NCBI GenBank assembly: GCA_021234155.1
Contig: JAJEKV010000065.1
Span: 3,492,279 to 3,556,278 of the forward strand
Direction of reading: 5' to 3'
Origin: Isoetes taiwanensis
Lineage: Eukaryota; Streptophyta; Lycopodiopsida; Isoetales; Isoetaceae
DNA length: 64,000 nt
In this document: piece by piece, positions 1 to 9,829 of the stretch
Numbering within the stretch: the first letter of the stretch is position 1
How the letters are laid out: each line of letters starts with the position of its first letter
Program-made: the position numbers and the translations under genes
Notes under the pieces: model-generated
The model's input: the letters and a program-made list of their open reading frames with translations, nothing else
Databases searched by the model: none
Told to the model about the DNA's origin: nothing

Positions 1-2570
1 CATATGTTGCTAAATATGCTCTGAACAAGTGAACCAAATAACTTAATCATGGCAACACGATCTTATGGAAAAGTTTCCTAACATAAGTAGAAGTAAAAAC
101 AAAAAGTAAAGACATTGGAGCAATTGATCTTCGTGCATTGGCACCGAGTTATATAAAACAAAAAGGTGCCAAGACACTACGGATTCACCAAATGCCATGG
201 GCAATAGTATATCTTTAAGTAGCCATTGGAATTGCAGCAGAAATTGCGGATCTGCTCCCTACTGATCCGAGCTGCCTTTTGGAGGGTCACCATGTTGGTA
301 GGTGCCCTTATCAAAATGAAGAAGAGGCGACATGATCTGTACATGTCAGAGGGTTGGAAGAAACAGAAAGTCAAAGAAGTCGAATTCAAGGAGAACGAAT
401 TAAGGAGGGACACTTGCAAGGGTTTTTGTTGAAGCAAAGGAAGCTCTGATCTCAAGTAAGCCACAGGATAGCCCTTAAGGACGAAAGTTCGCAAAAAGGC
501 TATTTTTTAAGGGTATTGAAAAATTTCGACACTATGATTTAGTAGGGCACGTTATAGATGAAAAAAATAAAATTAGCCAACTTTTCTACAAACAAATTCA
601 TTCCACTTGAAAATTCGCCACATCCACTATGCACCACAATTGTGGATTCGCCTTATCTTCTACCCTCTTTCTGGAAGATTTCTCAAGGAATCGCCTAATA
701 TTCTAGGTTTTCTTCATAACCTGATCTATTCACCATATCCTTGCTTCTACATACATATAATTTTAATAATAGAATAGAATGTTTTATCATCCATGGAGAC
801 CAATTGGCCTATGGGACCCAAACAAAAAGAGCAACAAGCGTATTACTATTAGGAATTAAAAAGCCCTGCCCTGAAGGGTTTTCGGGGGGAAAACCTTGGC
901 AATAATAAGTATGCTGGCAGACTGTACAATGATATGGTATAACATCAATCAGTACCATACCCGAGGACACGTCTGAGTCTGCGTATCCATGACTTTGAAG
1001 ATATGAACATAAGAGCTACTTTTGTGGCTATTATAGTGCAAATCAAAGTTCTAAGGATGCATTGGAGTTTTTTTTTATAGACCCTTTAATATATTTGCTT
1101 TATCTACAAGGATAAAGCCACATTCTCATTTGCAAAGGTTAAATTGTGGTATTTCATCATGCAACTATAGTTATAATGTGTTTGTGCCTTTGATTGGATA
1201 TGGGTGAATTATCTTGTTCCTGGCCACCAACCACTATATTAGATTGATTAGCACCGGGTTCCCAGTGCTCGGTTCCCATGAGGTGAGGGAAGGCTCCCCC
1301 TATATGTCGAAGGCTTGAACACCACAAAAAAGGACATCACATCTCTCTCCCTCGCCCCTCTATCAGGATACACTTAACTTATACTACATAAGACCTTATG
1401 TTTGATGTATAGTCTAAAATGAATGATGTCAATAACTACTGGGAGTAAGCAAGACCCTATTTTCTCACCGAAATTGTGGAAAAAGAAAAGGCACTTGAAT
1501 CTTAGCGAAATAATATTTGACCCATGATTCATCCATCTAGATTTCTATAAAACCTTCATGTCTAGAAAACATTCGCCATCATAACTAATCTTGCAACTCT
1601 ATTATTGCCCGAGCCTTCAATTATGCTTAGACAAATTTGGCCTTAAGGGCAACCCCCGAAAGCCATGCAATTGGTTGTGTCATATGATGGCTAAGCTATA
1701 ACGATGGTCTGCTATATAAAAGCATTTAAATTAGTCACCTATTTATATCATGGAAGGTTCAGTATAATCCTTGTGGAAAGGTCCTCCGAATAAAAGAGGA
1801 CTTGCCTCAAACTAATGTTTCTCACAGGGCACTCCTTATAGAGCCTTATAAAATTAGTTGGGGCTAATTCATAAGCTATAGTAGACTCATTTAAAAGCGC
1901 ATGGATTAACCAAGATTAGTGTTACTACCTTGGCAGGGAAGCCAGTCAGCGCAAAGTCTCCTTCCATGAGGGTGACGTAATGCTTGTTCTAGGGGATGCT
2001 TGTGAGTGTTGGTGAGGTAGACATATGGTATTGGTATGAAACAATATCATGCGTTTCCATAGTCTAGTGAAAGCAAGATATCCGTCATAGAGCTATATTC
2101 TATGTATGTATCTTTGTGATACAAGATTAGTGCAGTGAGTGCTCATTGCAGGAAGTTTTATGGAAGCACTAGGGGATGAACATGTTGGCTTATCTAGTCA
2201 ATTCCCTAGAGATTGATGAGGTTGCATTTGCTACTGGTATGGAATGGTGGCATCTGTTAAGCAATAGTCTAGATGCTCAGAGTATTCCTGATGCTTGTAC
2301 CGTCTCCCTTCTAACACTAGACCGATAGGTGCAGGAGTTCTAAAAGACATACTGCCTAGATATGGAGGGGAGCATCTACGCATGGTAGATGCTATGGTGC
2401 ATGCGGCGAATTCCATATCGGTGTTCTTGCAGTCAATCATCATCGCTTTATGATTACTCTACTGGATAATGTGTTTGCCTGTTACTAACACATGAATCAG
2501 CTGCAGGCTATTTGGTAGCTGGCAACAATAGTAATCTAGTAGATGTTGCCATTATCTTGTTATCTGTGTA
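1..2570. other. No gene recognised
   Basis: Only short open frames that resemble no family I know are present on either strand. The base composition is AT-rich and there is no recognisable repeat, RNA gene or transposon domain. It may be old transposon sequence that has decayed past recognition. Confidence 0.5.
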
Positions 2571-2581
2571 TGTTGGGGTGG

Positions 2582-2684
2582 TCACCACTCACCACACTTG
2601 TCACCACTCACCACACTTGTCACCACTCACCACACTTGTCACCACTCACCACACTCGTCACCACTCACCACTCACCACACTCAT
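2582..2684. repeat. 19-bp minisatellite (CA-rich)
   Basis: The unit TCACCACTCACCACACTTG repeats head to tail with starts at 2582, 2601, 2620 and 2639. A fifth unit starting near 2658 carries an extra 7 bp (CACTCAC). The copies are almost identical, which points to recent slippage or unequal exchange. It lies about 300 bp before the candidate retroelement primer site at 2986. Confidence 0.9.
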
Positions 2685-2985
2685 CACTATTGAGGTGGTA
2701 TAGAAGATAGTATCCTGTATATAGAGTGATATAACGCACATGCACGCCGTAAGGGATATTTGCACGTATGCATTGTGGTGATAAGGAGCCATTATGACCA
2801 CCGTATTATCCGAAAGGAGGGAGGAGAACAGAGAAATGGTGTATTGAGAGACAGTATTTCTGCTTGATCTAGCTATGGAGATGATGAATCTTTGTGTTGT
2901 GCATTGCCATTGATCCGATAGATTCAGCTTGGATTGTTGGGTTTTTCATCCTTCTTGCAAGGTTAGAGTTCGAGCTCTAACAATT

Positions 2986-3003
2986 TGGCGACCCGGTGCT
3001 CGC
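2986..3003 (+). other. Candidate retrotransposon primer-binding site
   Basis: The stretch starting TGGCGACCCGGTGCTC follows a CTCTAACA end, as expected where a 5' LTR ends in CA and is followed by a PBS starting TGG. A gag-like frame begins about 420 bp downstream, a usual leader length. A 7-bp inverted repeat (GTTAGAG/CTCTAAC, 2962-2981) sits right at the boundary. I could not match the PBS to a particular tRNA and found no second LTR, so this is tentative. Confidence 0.35.
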
Positions 3004-3425
3004 TGGACCATTGATCGGCAAGAATTTCCATTGGAAAAGGAGTTGTTACCATTGGTATTGGTGATCGTCGGTAAAAACGACACCATTGAGAAAGGAGCAA
3101 TTTCTTGTGTGAAGGGGATTTTGCCGTAATTGATTTTGGGGTACAATTTGATAAAGGGAGCATAGTTTTATGCCCAAGGGAAGTAAGAAGGATATTCCAC
3201 CAAGCTCCATCGTAACAAGAAGGGGACCGGTGAGTCAATCTTTGGGCTCAAAATTGCATCAAGATTCAATTTCGTTTTGAGATTTGGGGGCGGTCGAGGT
3301 CTAATTCTCGGATCCGGGAGGTTTGATTCCATTTACCCGATCTAGAAGGTAATCCAATTTCGTTTTCAAATTGAAGGGGATTCCATTTCGTTTTTCAATT
3401 TCAAGAACCTCAAGAAGAGGCAGAG

Positions 3426-3824
3426 ATGGCTGTATTACCACCGATGGTGTGGGGTTTTCAGACAATGGGGATTCCAAAGTTTGATAATCTGGTAGATCGG
3501 GATCCTTTGAAGCAAATTATGAAATTTGAGAGGTATTGCCAGCAATGTAAGTTACCGGCTGGTGATTATTTGCTTTGGTTTCATAGTTCTTTGCAAGATT
3601 TAGTGGAGGAATGGGCACAAACCCAGCCAGATACCATGACATATCAGGAATTAAAGGAAGCATTCATTGCTAATTATCAAGAAGTCCATGGTAAGGAACC
3701 AATTGTACACAAAAGGAAGATGAATCAATCAGAGAGTATAATCAGAGATATAGTGTGGTTCTCAAAGCCGTGCTTCATTGGAAGATTGCAAGGAGTGAAG
3801 AAATGGATATCCAATGGTATGTGA
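3426..3824 (+). pseudogene. Retrotransposon gag fragment
   Basis: The 132-residue frame begins with a short Pro-rich leader and then reads like the retrotransposon gag (capsid) domain. It has an F-x-G/D opening (IPKFDNLVDRDPLKQIMKFE), a WFHSSLQDLVEEWAQ helix and a YQELKEAFIANYQ segment matching the usual 'W...L...F...Y' pattern. Gag forms the virus-like particle of LTR elements. The frame loses similarity after about residue 110, and no protease or reverse transcriptase follows before the minus-strand array begins at about 3.9 kb, so it is a truncated element. The ATG fits the PBS-leader arrangement upstream. Family is probably Ty3/gypsy, by inference only. Confidence 0.6.
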
Positions 3825-3899
3825 AGGCTGAAACGAGCTATTGCTCATAAGGTGAAGGCTAAACAGACCTACAACATTGCTAGAGGCACAATTGTTTTC

Positions 3900-4166
3900 T
3901 AGGTATTTATCTTTGAAGTGCTATCTTGAGGGCCATGCTTGGTGCAAAATATCCTACGCAAGGTGGGAGCTCTACTAGAGAAGGTCCTATCTTAGCATGG
4001 AACTCGATATGATGTCTTGGTAGAAGGGGTGGCATTGATGGTGGCCTCCACCTTAACCTCCTTCCGGGGCGGAAAAGACGGGAGTTGATGTCGGCCCTCG
4101 GCCACATGAGTCGTAATGGCGCTGTACCATCGCCTGAATCAACGATGGTTGCCATGGTCTATGAGC
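3900..4166 (-). pseudogene. Unrecognised minus-strand gene remnant (array member D)
   Basis: Downstream (minus strand) of the TATA box at 4268-4275 an 82-codon frame opens at 4155, starting MATIVDSGDGTAPLRL. A second frame over the same DNA reads PRKEVKVEATINATPSTKTS and looks at least as protein-like, so a frameshift is likely. No family is recognised. Its promoter layout matches that of the H3-like gene copies at 5.06-7.39 kb, which is the main reason to list it as an array member. It ends where the plus-strand gag fragment region begins and is probably truncated there. Confidence 0.3.
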
Positions 4167-4267
4167 AGCCCGGGGATATCAAGCGGATGGGGAAGCACCT
4201 AAGGGGTCCGGAAAAATCGGCTTGGAGTGAGGAGCAAAGGTGTAGGATGCAAATGAGGGTTGTAGTC

Positions 4268-4275
4268 TACTTATA
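4268..4275 (-). promoter_or_regulatory. TATA box of array member D
   Basis: On the minus strand the sequence reads GCCTATAAGTAGAC. An AACCCTAAT (telo-box-like) element lies just upstream (plus 4282-4290), as in the other array promoters. Three copies of the 210-bp module (4471-4937) lie further upstream. Confidence 0.45.
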
Positions 4276-4439
4276 GGCAAAAACCCTAATTTGGGAAATT
4301 TTAGGGTTTGGGAAAAACCTATGATTCTAAGGTATTGCTATGCAAAAGAGCGGGGTTAATCATGCTAAGGAGTGCATTCTAAGGGTCCTATTGTAATAAT
4401 TCCATCTAATTTGGTGAAAGTTAGGCCAAGTTAGGACGA

Positions 4440-4940
4440 TTCAAGTGTGACCACTCACACATTGCGCGGGGAACACTTTGGAGCATGGTCTAAAGTGGTG
4501 CAGGCACTTTGTGAGGGGGGGGCCTTGTTTGGGTCAAAGATGATGCCAAACATGCAAACTAAGGATAGAATCATGCATATCTCGTGAGATAGGTGGAATT
4601 GTGTCCTTACTTTGCGTCATTTGGACAAGTTTTGGCCTAGATCGAATTCTTTCGACCACCACCTCACACAAAGCAGGTCGGGAACACTTTGGAACATGGT
4701 CTAATGTGGTGCAGGCACACTCGTGAGGGTGGGGCTCCATTTGAGTTTGGGTTGGCCAATTTCTACAATTTAAAGGGTCAAATCCTACTAAACAAAGTGA
4801 TTTGAGTTGAATGGTGTCATTACTTTACGCATTTGGACAAGTTTTGGCATAGATCGATTAACCGACCACTCCACGGTGCCAGTGGAGCACTTTGGAACAT
4901 GGTCTAAAGTGGTCTGGGCGCACTCTGTGAGGGGTGGGGG
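4440..4940 (-). repeat. Three copies of the ~210-bp upstream module
   Basis: A box close to GAGCACTTTGGAGCATGGTC followed by TAAAGTGGTG and, about 10 nt later, a GTGAGGG tract occurs at 4471, 4681 and 4885, so the period is about 205-210 bp. Each box is preceded by a 'CCAC-CTCAC' stretch. The intervals are partly alike: TTTGGACAAGTTTTGGC occurs in two of them. The same box recurs at 6529, 7621 and 7839. Relative to minus-strand transcription these copies lie upstream of the TATA box at 4268 and just downstream of the H3-like gene stop at 5062. Confidence 0.8.
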
Positions 4941-5061
4941 GCTAAAAAACACCGAAGTTTTGCTCCAAATTTGTTAATTTCAAATGCAGAACTTAGTAAT
5001 ACACCCTACCTAAACATGATTAAGCACATGTTAATTCAACAAAATTGTAAACTTGTATTAA

Positions 5062-6296
5062 CTAGAACTCCTTCTTAATGTATTTAGCTAGCCTTATATC
5101 CTTTGGCATGCATGTCACTCTTTTGGCATGCATTGCACATGCTACCGGCGTCTTCAAAGTCTTGGGACTATGTGCTTTCGGCCGGCCGCTGTAACGCTTG
5201 AGCAACATGTCGTCTGTAACCCGCTTCGAGTTGTCGAACTCTTGCAAAACTTCCCATGTCGGCCTCACGAAAGCAGCTCTTGGGATGAGAAGGCCATAAC
5301 TCCTCTGGAAATGCTTGGTCTCTCGAGCAGCTCTGGAAAAATGTGAATCAGCCTTTCTCTTCATGGGCTTCTTCGGGGGAGTGGTTTCTTAGGTGGCGGC
5401 TTGAGTGTTCTTCTTGGTGGCCGGCCTCCTTCGACAAAAGTAACCTTGTGCTCCTCATAGTATTTAGAGTATTCTTTGTGCATTTTCATGCACGGCATAC
5501 TCTTTCAACTTTTTCGTACTCAAGATCCCGCGAGTACACATAATCCCCCATTTGTAGCCCTCGACTTCTTGTTGCTGTCATTTCGAGATTGCTTTGGGGC
5601 CGACCATGCAGATGCGGGAGTGCTCACCTCACGCATCTTCTTCCTCGCGTCTTGTATTGAGGGGTCACGACCCCCTCAGCTGGGAGGAACCCTTCTTTCC
5701 TCATCAGCCCGTTGTGGATGAGGATGGAGGTACCGAGGTTAGGGCTCCTGAATGGCGACTCCTTTGGCGGGGGTCGATCTTCAACTTCCTCTTTGTGTCC
5801 TTAGGCGGTCTGAGGGACCTTTGCCCTTTTACGCCTCGGCTTCTCCGCTCCTCAGTCACCTTCTCTTCTCCTCCTTCTTTTGCTTCTTTTCTTCCCTCCT
5901 CTTGCGTAAGCTCTTCCTTCTCCCTGGCGGCGCTCTTCTTTTGTCTTCTTTTCCTCGTCACTTTCGCCATCCCTCTTCCTCTTCTTGCTCTTCTTTTCCG
6001 TCTTCTCCTAAATCCTTGAAAGCTCTCTCTCGACTCTCTAGCCAACATTTCTACGGCTTCCCCTCCCCGAGGTCGAAGCTCTGGTGGGCTCTTTCGGCTA
6101 GTGGCTTGAACAGCTCCTCCTCATGTGCACGGTCCCATTTGCTCTTAAGGGTTTATTTGCTCTTGGCGTCTATAGTTTCCTTCCTCCCCTGTTCCTTTGG
6201 CTCGATCTTGAGCAGAAGGCACCGATGTTTGCCGGCTCTTGGTATTTGGTATAAAGGGGCACTGCGGATTGGCGGTTTGTTTGGTGCTGAGGCCAT
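5062..6296 (-). pseudogene. Lys/Arg-rich protein with C-terminal histone H3-like fold (array member C)
   Basis: The start chosen is at 6296 (MASAPNKP), shared with the copy at 7389 (MAPAPNKP). The middle part (about 5704-6048) is a dense run of Lys, Arg and Glu. The last 100 codons (5364-5062) read as histone H3. ARETKHFQRSYGLLIPRAAF parallels the H3 stretch around the alpha-N helix and alpha-1, and LQEF parallels QDF. HAKRVTCMPKDIRLAKYIK parallels the very conserved HAKRVTIMPKDIQLARRI of alpha-3. Between them the alpha-2 region is better matched one frame over (AQALQ...AES...FEDA), so two compensating indels are likely. At least two more frameshifts break the N-terminal part. H3 is the core nucleosome protein; the length (roughly 400 codons) far exceeds the usual 135, through the charged N-terminal extension. 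Whether this is a host gene or cargo of a mobile element is not clear. Confidence 0.65.
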
Positions 6297-6390
6297 GTCT
6301 TGATTTGAGGCAATCTGAGCTCGGGCGCCTAAAAATCATTTTTAGTGAGCTGTTCTCCAAAGCCCGAGGGACAAATGAGGAACCCTAATT

Positions 6391-6547
6391 TTCTATTTAG
6401 GTAGAGGAAATTTAGGGTTAGGACACGCAATTCCATATTTGGCCAATCTAGAGGGCATTAGTGTAGATATGAGGAGTACATTAGGTTTATTTAGCCAAAA
6501 GCATCCACCCTCACCCACGGTGTGCAAGGAGCACTTTGGAGCATGGT
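6391..6547 (-). promoter_or_regulatory. Promoter of array member C with one module box
   Basis: The block 6380-6547 matches 7470-7640 closely: AACCCTAA element, conserved spacer with GTAGATATGAGGAGTACATT, and the GCACTTTGGAGCATGG box (6530-6545). The TATA element seen in the other copy (TATAAATA) has lost two bases here (CTAAATAG on the minus strand, 6391-6400), so this promoter may be weak or dead. The box is cut off after GCATGG, exactly where the truncated upstream gene copy begins. Confidence 0.55.
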
Positions 6548-7389
6548 GGGGGAGTTGGTTTCTCGGTGGCGGCTTGTGTTCTTCTTGGTGGTAGGCCTCC
6601 TCAAAAGTAACCTGTGCTCTCATAGCGAGTATTCTTGGTGCATTTTCATGTAATGGTATCACTCTTTCAACTTCTTTCTTCGTACTCAAAGATCGCTTTT
6701 GAGCATATATGACTCACAGGCCTCGGCTTCTTTTGTTAAGGTCGCTTCGGTGCTTTGGGGACGGCCATCCGGGTACCTGAGTGCTCACCGCCATCGCATC
6801 TTCTTCCTCGCGTCTTGTATTCGAGGGTCACGAGCCCTCGGCTGGGGGACCCTTCTTTCCTCATCTTCGATTGTCGGTCGATGAGGAGGAGTTTCACCGA
6901 ATTCGGGCTCTGAATGGCGACTCCTTTGGCGGAGTCGTCTTCAACTTCCTCTTTGTGTGTCCCTTGGGCGGAGTGTCACGGGGGCCTTTGCCGCTGAGTC
7001 GCTTCTCAGCTCCTCCGTCACCTTCTCTTCTCCTCCTTCTTTGCTTCTTTTTCTTCCCTCCTCTTTTAAGCCTTCCTTCTCCTTGGCTCTTCTTTTGTCT
7101 TCTTTTCCCTCCGATGCACTTTCGTCATCCCTCTTCCCTCTTCTTGCTCTTCTTTTAGTCTTCTCTCTAAATCCTTGAAGAGCTCTCTCTCCGAGCTCTC
7201 TAGCCAACATTTCTGCAGCTTCCTCCTCGCCGAGGCCGAGCCTGCACGGGGCTTTTCTGGGCTCCTCTTACGTTCCTTTGGCTGGTCTTTGAAGCCCAGA
7301 CCTTCTCTTGCCATTTGGCTCTTGAAGTATTTGGTATATTTCCAGGGGGCTTGTGATCCCGAGGCCGGTTTGTTTGGTGCAGGAGCCAT
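6546..7389 (-). pseudogene. Truncated paralogue of the H3-like gene (array member B)
   Basis: The start at 7389 gives MAPAPNKPASGSQAPWKY; this frame runs 107 codons to 7066. The following Lys/Arg/Glu-rich part is open in another frame (7210-6941). Further on, STKKEVERVIPLHENAPRIL (about 6690-6620) matches the equivalent place in the copy at 5.5 kb. Nucleotide identity with 5370-6300 is obvious along most of the length, for example the shared GAATGGCGACTCCTTTGGCG. The copy stops at 6546, just before the position where the histone fold would start, and is joined directly to the next promoter. It therefore keeps the charged N-terminal region but lacks the H3-like domain. Confidence 0.6.
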
Positions 7390-7483
7390 GTCTTGATTTG
7401 AGGCAATCCGAGTTTGGGCACCTAAAATCATTTCGGGCGAATTTGTTCTCAAAGCTGAGGACAAATGAGGAACCCTAATTTTC

Positions 7484-7491
7484 TATTTATA
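7484..7491 (-). promoter_or_regulatory. TATA box of array member B
   Basis: On the minus strand the sequence reads CCTATAAATAGAA, a strong plant TATA box, 95 nt before the ATG at 7389. An AACCCTAA element lies at 7471-7478. Two module boxes (7621 and 7839) lie upstream. Confidence 0.6.
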
Positions 7492-7599
7492 GGTAAGGGA
7501 AATTTAGGCTTGGACCTCGCATTCCATATTTGGCCAATTTAGAGGGCATTAGTGTAGATATGAGGAGTACATTAGGTTTTATTTAGCCAAAATGCATCC

Positions 7600-7900
7600 A
7601 CCACTCACCACCGGTGCAAGGAGCACTTTGGAGCATGGTCAAAAGTGGTGCGGGTGCACTCGCGTGAGGGGTCACCTCTTTTGGGTCCAATTTTCAATTT
7701 ACAAGGGCTTTTTTGTGTTTTAACATGCAAAAACTAGCTAGAATCTAAGCAATAATTTGAACCTGCGACTTTGTTAGATTAGCTAAATTATACATCTAAC
7801 TAGGTCAACATGAGTCCACCACTCACGGTCTTGGTGGGGAGCACTTTGGAGCATGGTCCAAAGTGGTTTGGGCGCACTTCGTGAGGGGTCACCTCTTTTG
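7600..7900 (-). repeat. Two copies of the ~210-bp upstream module
   Basis: GAGCACTTTGGAGCATGGTC occurs at 7621-7640 and again starting at 7839 (period about 218 bp). Each is followed by AAAGTGGT, a GCGCACT-like stretch and GTGAGGGGTCACCTCTTTTGG. Each is preceded by CCACCACTCAC. Together with the copies at 4471, 4681, 4885 and 6529 this makes six boxes in 3.4 kb. Confidence 0.8.
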
Positions 7901-8065
7901 GATGATTTAGGTTGGTTCTTGCTAAAACTTATTACTAACTTAGCATTAACCTATTTATTACACTAGAAATTGGAAAAAAAAAAATTCCAATTTTCGAGGT
8001 TTCTACTTCAGGGTGCCCAAGGCTTGAGTCTCTTGTTAGTCCTATGGGAAAAATGTCGGTCTTTC

Positions 8066-8147
8066 GATCTTGGTCTACCAAGATCATGATCGATACCATT
8101 TGTGGCGTCCCCCGCTTCCTCTACGGTGTACACACCGTATCGAGGAA
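8066..8147. repeat. Two adjacent perfect hairpins
   Basis: GATCTTGGTCTACCAAGATC (8066-8085) is an inverted repeat with 9-bp arms and a 2-nt centre. At 8116-8147 the arms TTCCTC+TACGGTGT pair with ACACCGTA+GAGGAA, interrupted by a 2-nt bulge (TC), around a 2-nt centre. Two such structures 30 bp apart are unlikely by chance in this AT-rich region. They lie in the untranslated-looking tract between the promoter at 9451 and the gene array. Confidence 0.6.
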
Positions 8148-8149
8148 AA

Positions 8150-9450
8150 CGAACATTCCCCAATAAACCGGGGGCCATCCACGACTCCCCTCCCGATTGG
8201 AATGAGCAGCAAAGGGAAGAGTGGATGTGTCATTCACCGATCTCCTTCGAAATTAGATCTATCTGGGAAGCGTGAGCAAAAGATGAGCATATGATACAAT
8301 ATAACAATACAATCACCTTGAAGGGGTGAACACATCATAACATCATCAATACAAATGCATCAACATGAACAATAATGCGGTGAGGAAAAAACCTATCCGG
8401 GGGCTCGACTCAAGGGGGTATGACCGACGCCTAGGGCCTCGAAAGTCATTGCGAGGCGAAATTCATGGCAAATGGATGTGGGTCAGCATAAGAACATAAC
8501 AGGGTAGTCCACTCCATCCGCCCCTCACATTGCACACTTTGCAGTAGGAGAAAGCATTGGGGGCCGGACAGAGTAGCACCGCTGGGTGAATAGCCGGAGG
8601 GCTACTCCCTTGGGTTGCATCTCCCCGGCCGATGGGGGGGGGAGTCACCTCCCTCGAGGGGAGGCATCCATGCCCATCGTAGGCTGCTAGAGGGCCGGTT
8701 GTAGAGGCCGACTTGAACTCAATGGAAGGTGACGATCACCCCACGAGTGTCGTAGAGCTCATGCCTTGCCCACACTGGGTGACAAGCCATTAAGCCTAGC
8801 CCACATAGACCCCGGAGATAGGCCTTACTACCGGAGGGGGGTCAGGTGATGAGACAAGTTCCTCCTTATCACCCGCCTAGCCCCCGCCACCCACAACCGG
8901 GGTGGGCTCACGCACTGCAGTCGCATATAGTTGGGAACTAGTAGGCTATCTAAGATCATCTGCTACACAGCTTTAAGCCTCTACCCCCCTTCCCAATACA
9001 TGGAGGTCACATAGTGAAATACATATAACATCACAGAACTGAAATAGAGAATAACATCAGATCGATCTACCTAAACATCTAGAGTTAGGTTCCTTTGTTA
9101 GGGCTTATGATCTCGGGATCTATCAGGCCTCTAGGGCTGATCGAACATACTAAACCAACTTATTGCCTAGCCAAAAGGCAGCTTTGCACAACATAATGAC
9201 TAGATACCTGGTCCTTGACCTGCTCCTGATCCTCGGAATGCATCCATGCTCTTGATCCCATCAAGAAGGCTGCTACACGATGACGTTGTGCAAAACGGCT
9301 TTTCGCCAGAGTTTAGCAATGCGGATTGGGTCTTGACTTGGCGAAATGGCTCAAAGAAAAACCCCCGAAGTTCGAGAGACGAAAAGGAGCTCTAGGAAAA
9401 ACCCTAAAATGCAAAGAGAAGAAAGGTTTAGGGTTTAAGGGGAAAACTCC
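8150..9450 (-). other. Transcribed-leader-like tract downstream of a TATA box; no clear protein
   Basis: This tract is GC-richer than its surroundings and no frame on either strand resembles a known protein. On the minus strand it follows the TATA box at 9451-9457. A short frame starts MGSRAWMHSEDQEQVKDQ at 9261 and meets a possible splice donor (CAG|GTATCT) right after. It could be the first exon and intron of a gene, or the LTR and leader of a large element on the minus strand. Confidence 0.3.
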
Positions 9451-9457
9451 TTATATA
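9451..9457 (-). promoter_or_regulatory. TATA box with AACCCTAA elements
   Basis: The minus strand reads TTCTATATAAGGAG, flanked by several AACCCTAA-type boxes (near 9401, 9428 and 9462). The arrangement resembles the promoters at 7484 and 4268, but no 210-bp module box is seen upstream. Confidence 0.45.
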
Positions 9458-9829
9458 GAAAACCCTTAGGGTTAGGTTAGACATTGGCCCAATGGGATTT
9501 AGCCATTTGCCAATGGGGTCCATGGGGTTTAATAATTGTGTATGTTTATTTAACATGCACAACTTTCAATGTTGCCCCCTAGGTGCAACCCTTGCCTTCT
9601 AGGTGCAACCCTATATGTCTTGTAAGTACATGTCATCGTTGCCATATGTATGGGTGGCGATGGCAAAGATAATACAAATATTCGGGTATATTATGGCCGA
9701 ACGTCACACTAACCAATGTTGTACCCCGGATTATTCTTATGCTCGCTAAGTAAATTATTTGCGATACATTATGTTCCGTGGGGTATAATTTGCAATATGA
9801 AATAAGCACCCAATCAAAGACCTATATGG

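Noticed and set aside
2582-2684. CRISPR-like array
   Set aside because: The units are contiguous with no unique spacers and the DNA is clearly plant nuclear; it is a minisatellite.
3479-3493. GTTTGATAATCT as the second TSD copy of the LINE ending at 30992
   Set aside because: It lies 27 kb away inside a gag coding stretch, so it cannot be a target-site duplication.
5594-6303. Long plus-strand frames (141 and 183 codons) rich in Ser, Leu and Phe
   Set aside because: They are antisense to the Lys/Arg/Glu-rich minus-strand coding region; AAG/GAG codons on one strand read as CTT/CTC on the other, so they are shadows.
9370-9475. Interstitial telomeric repeats (TTTAGGG)
   Set aside because: Only one or two TTTAGGG units occur at a time, next to TATA boxes; they fit telo-box promoter elements better than telomere remnants.
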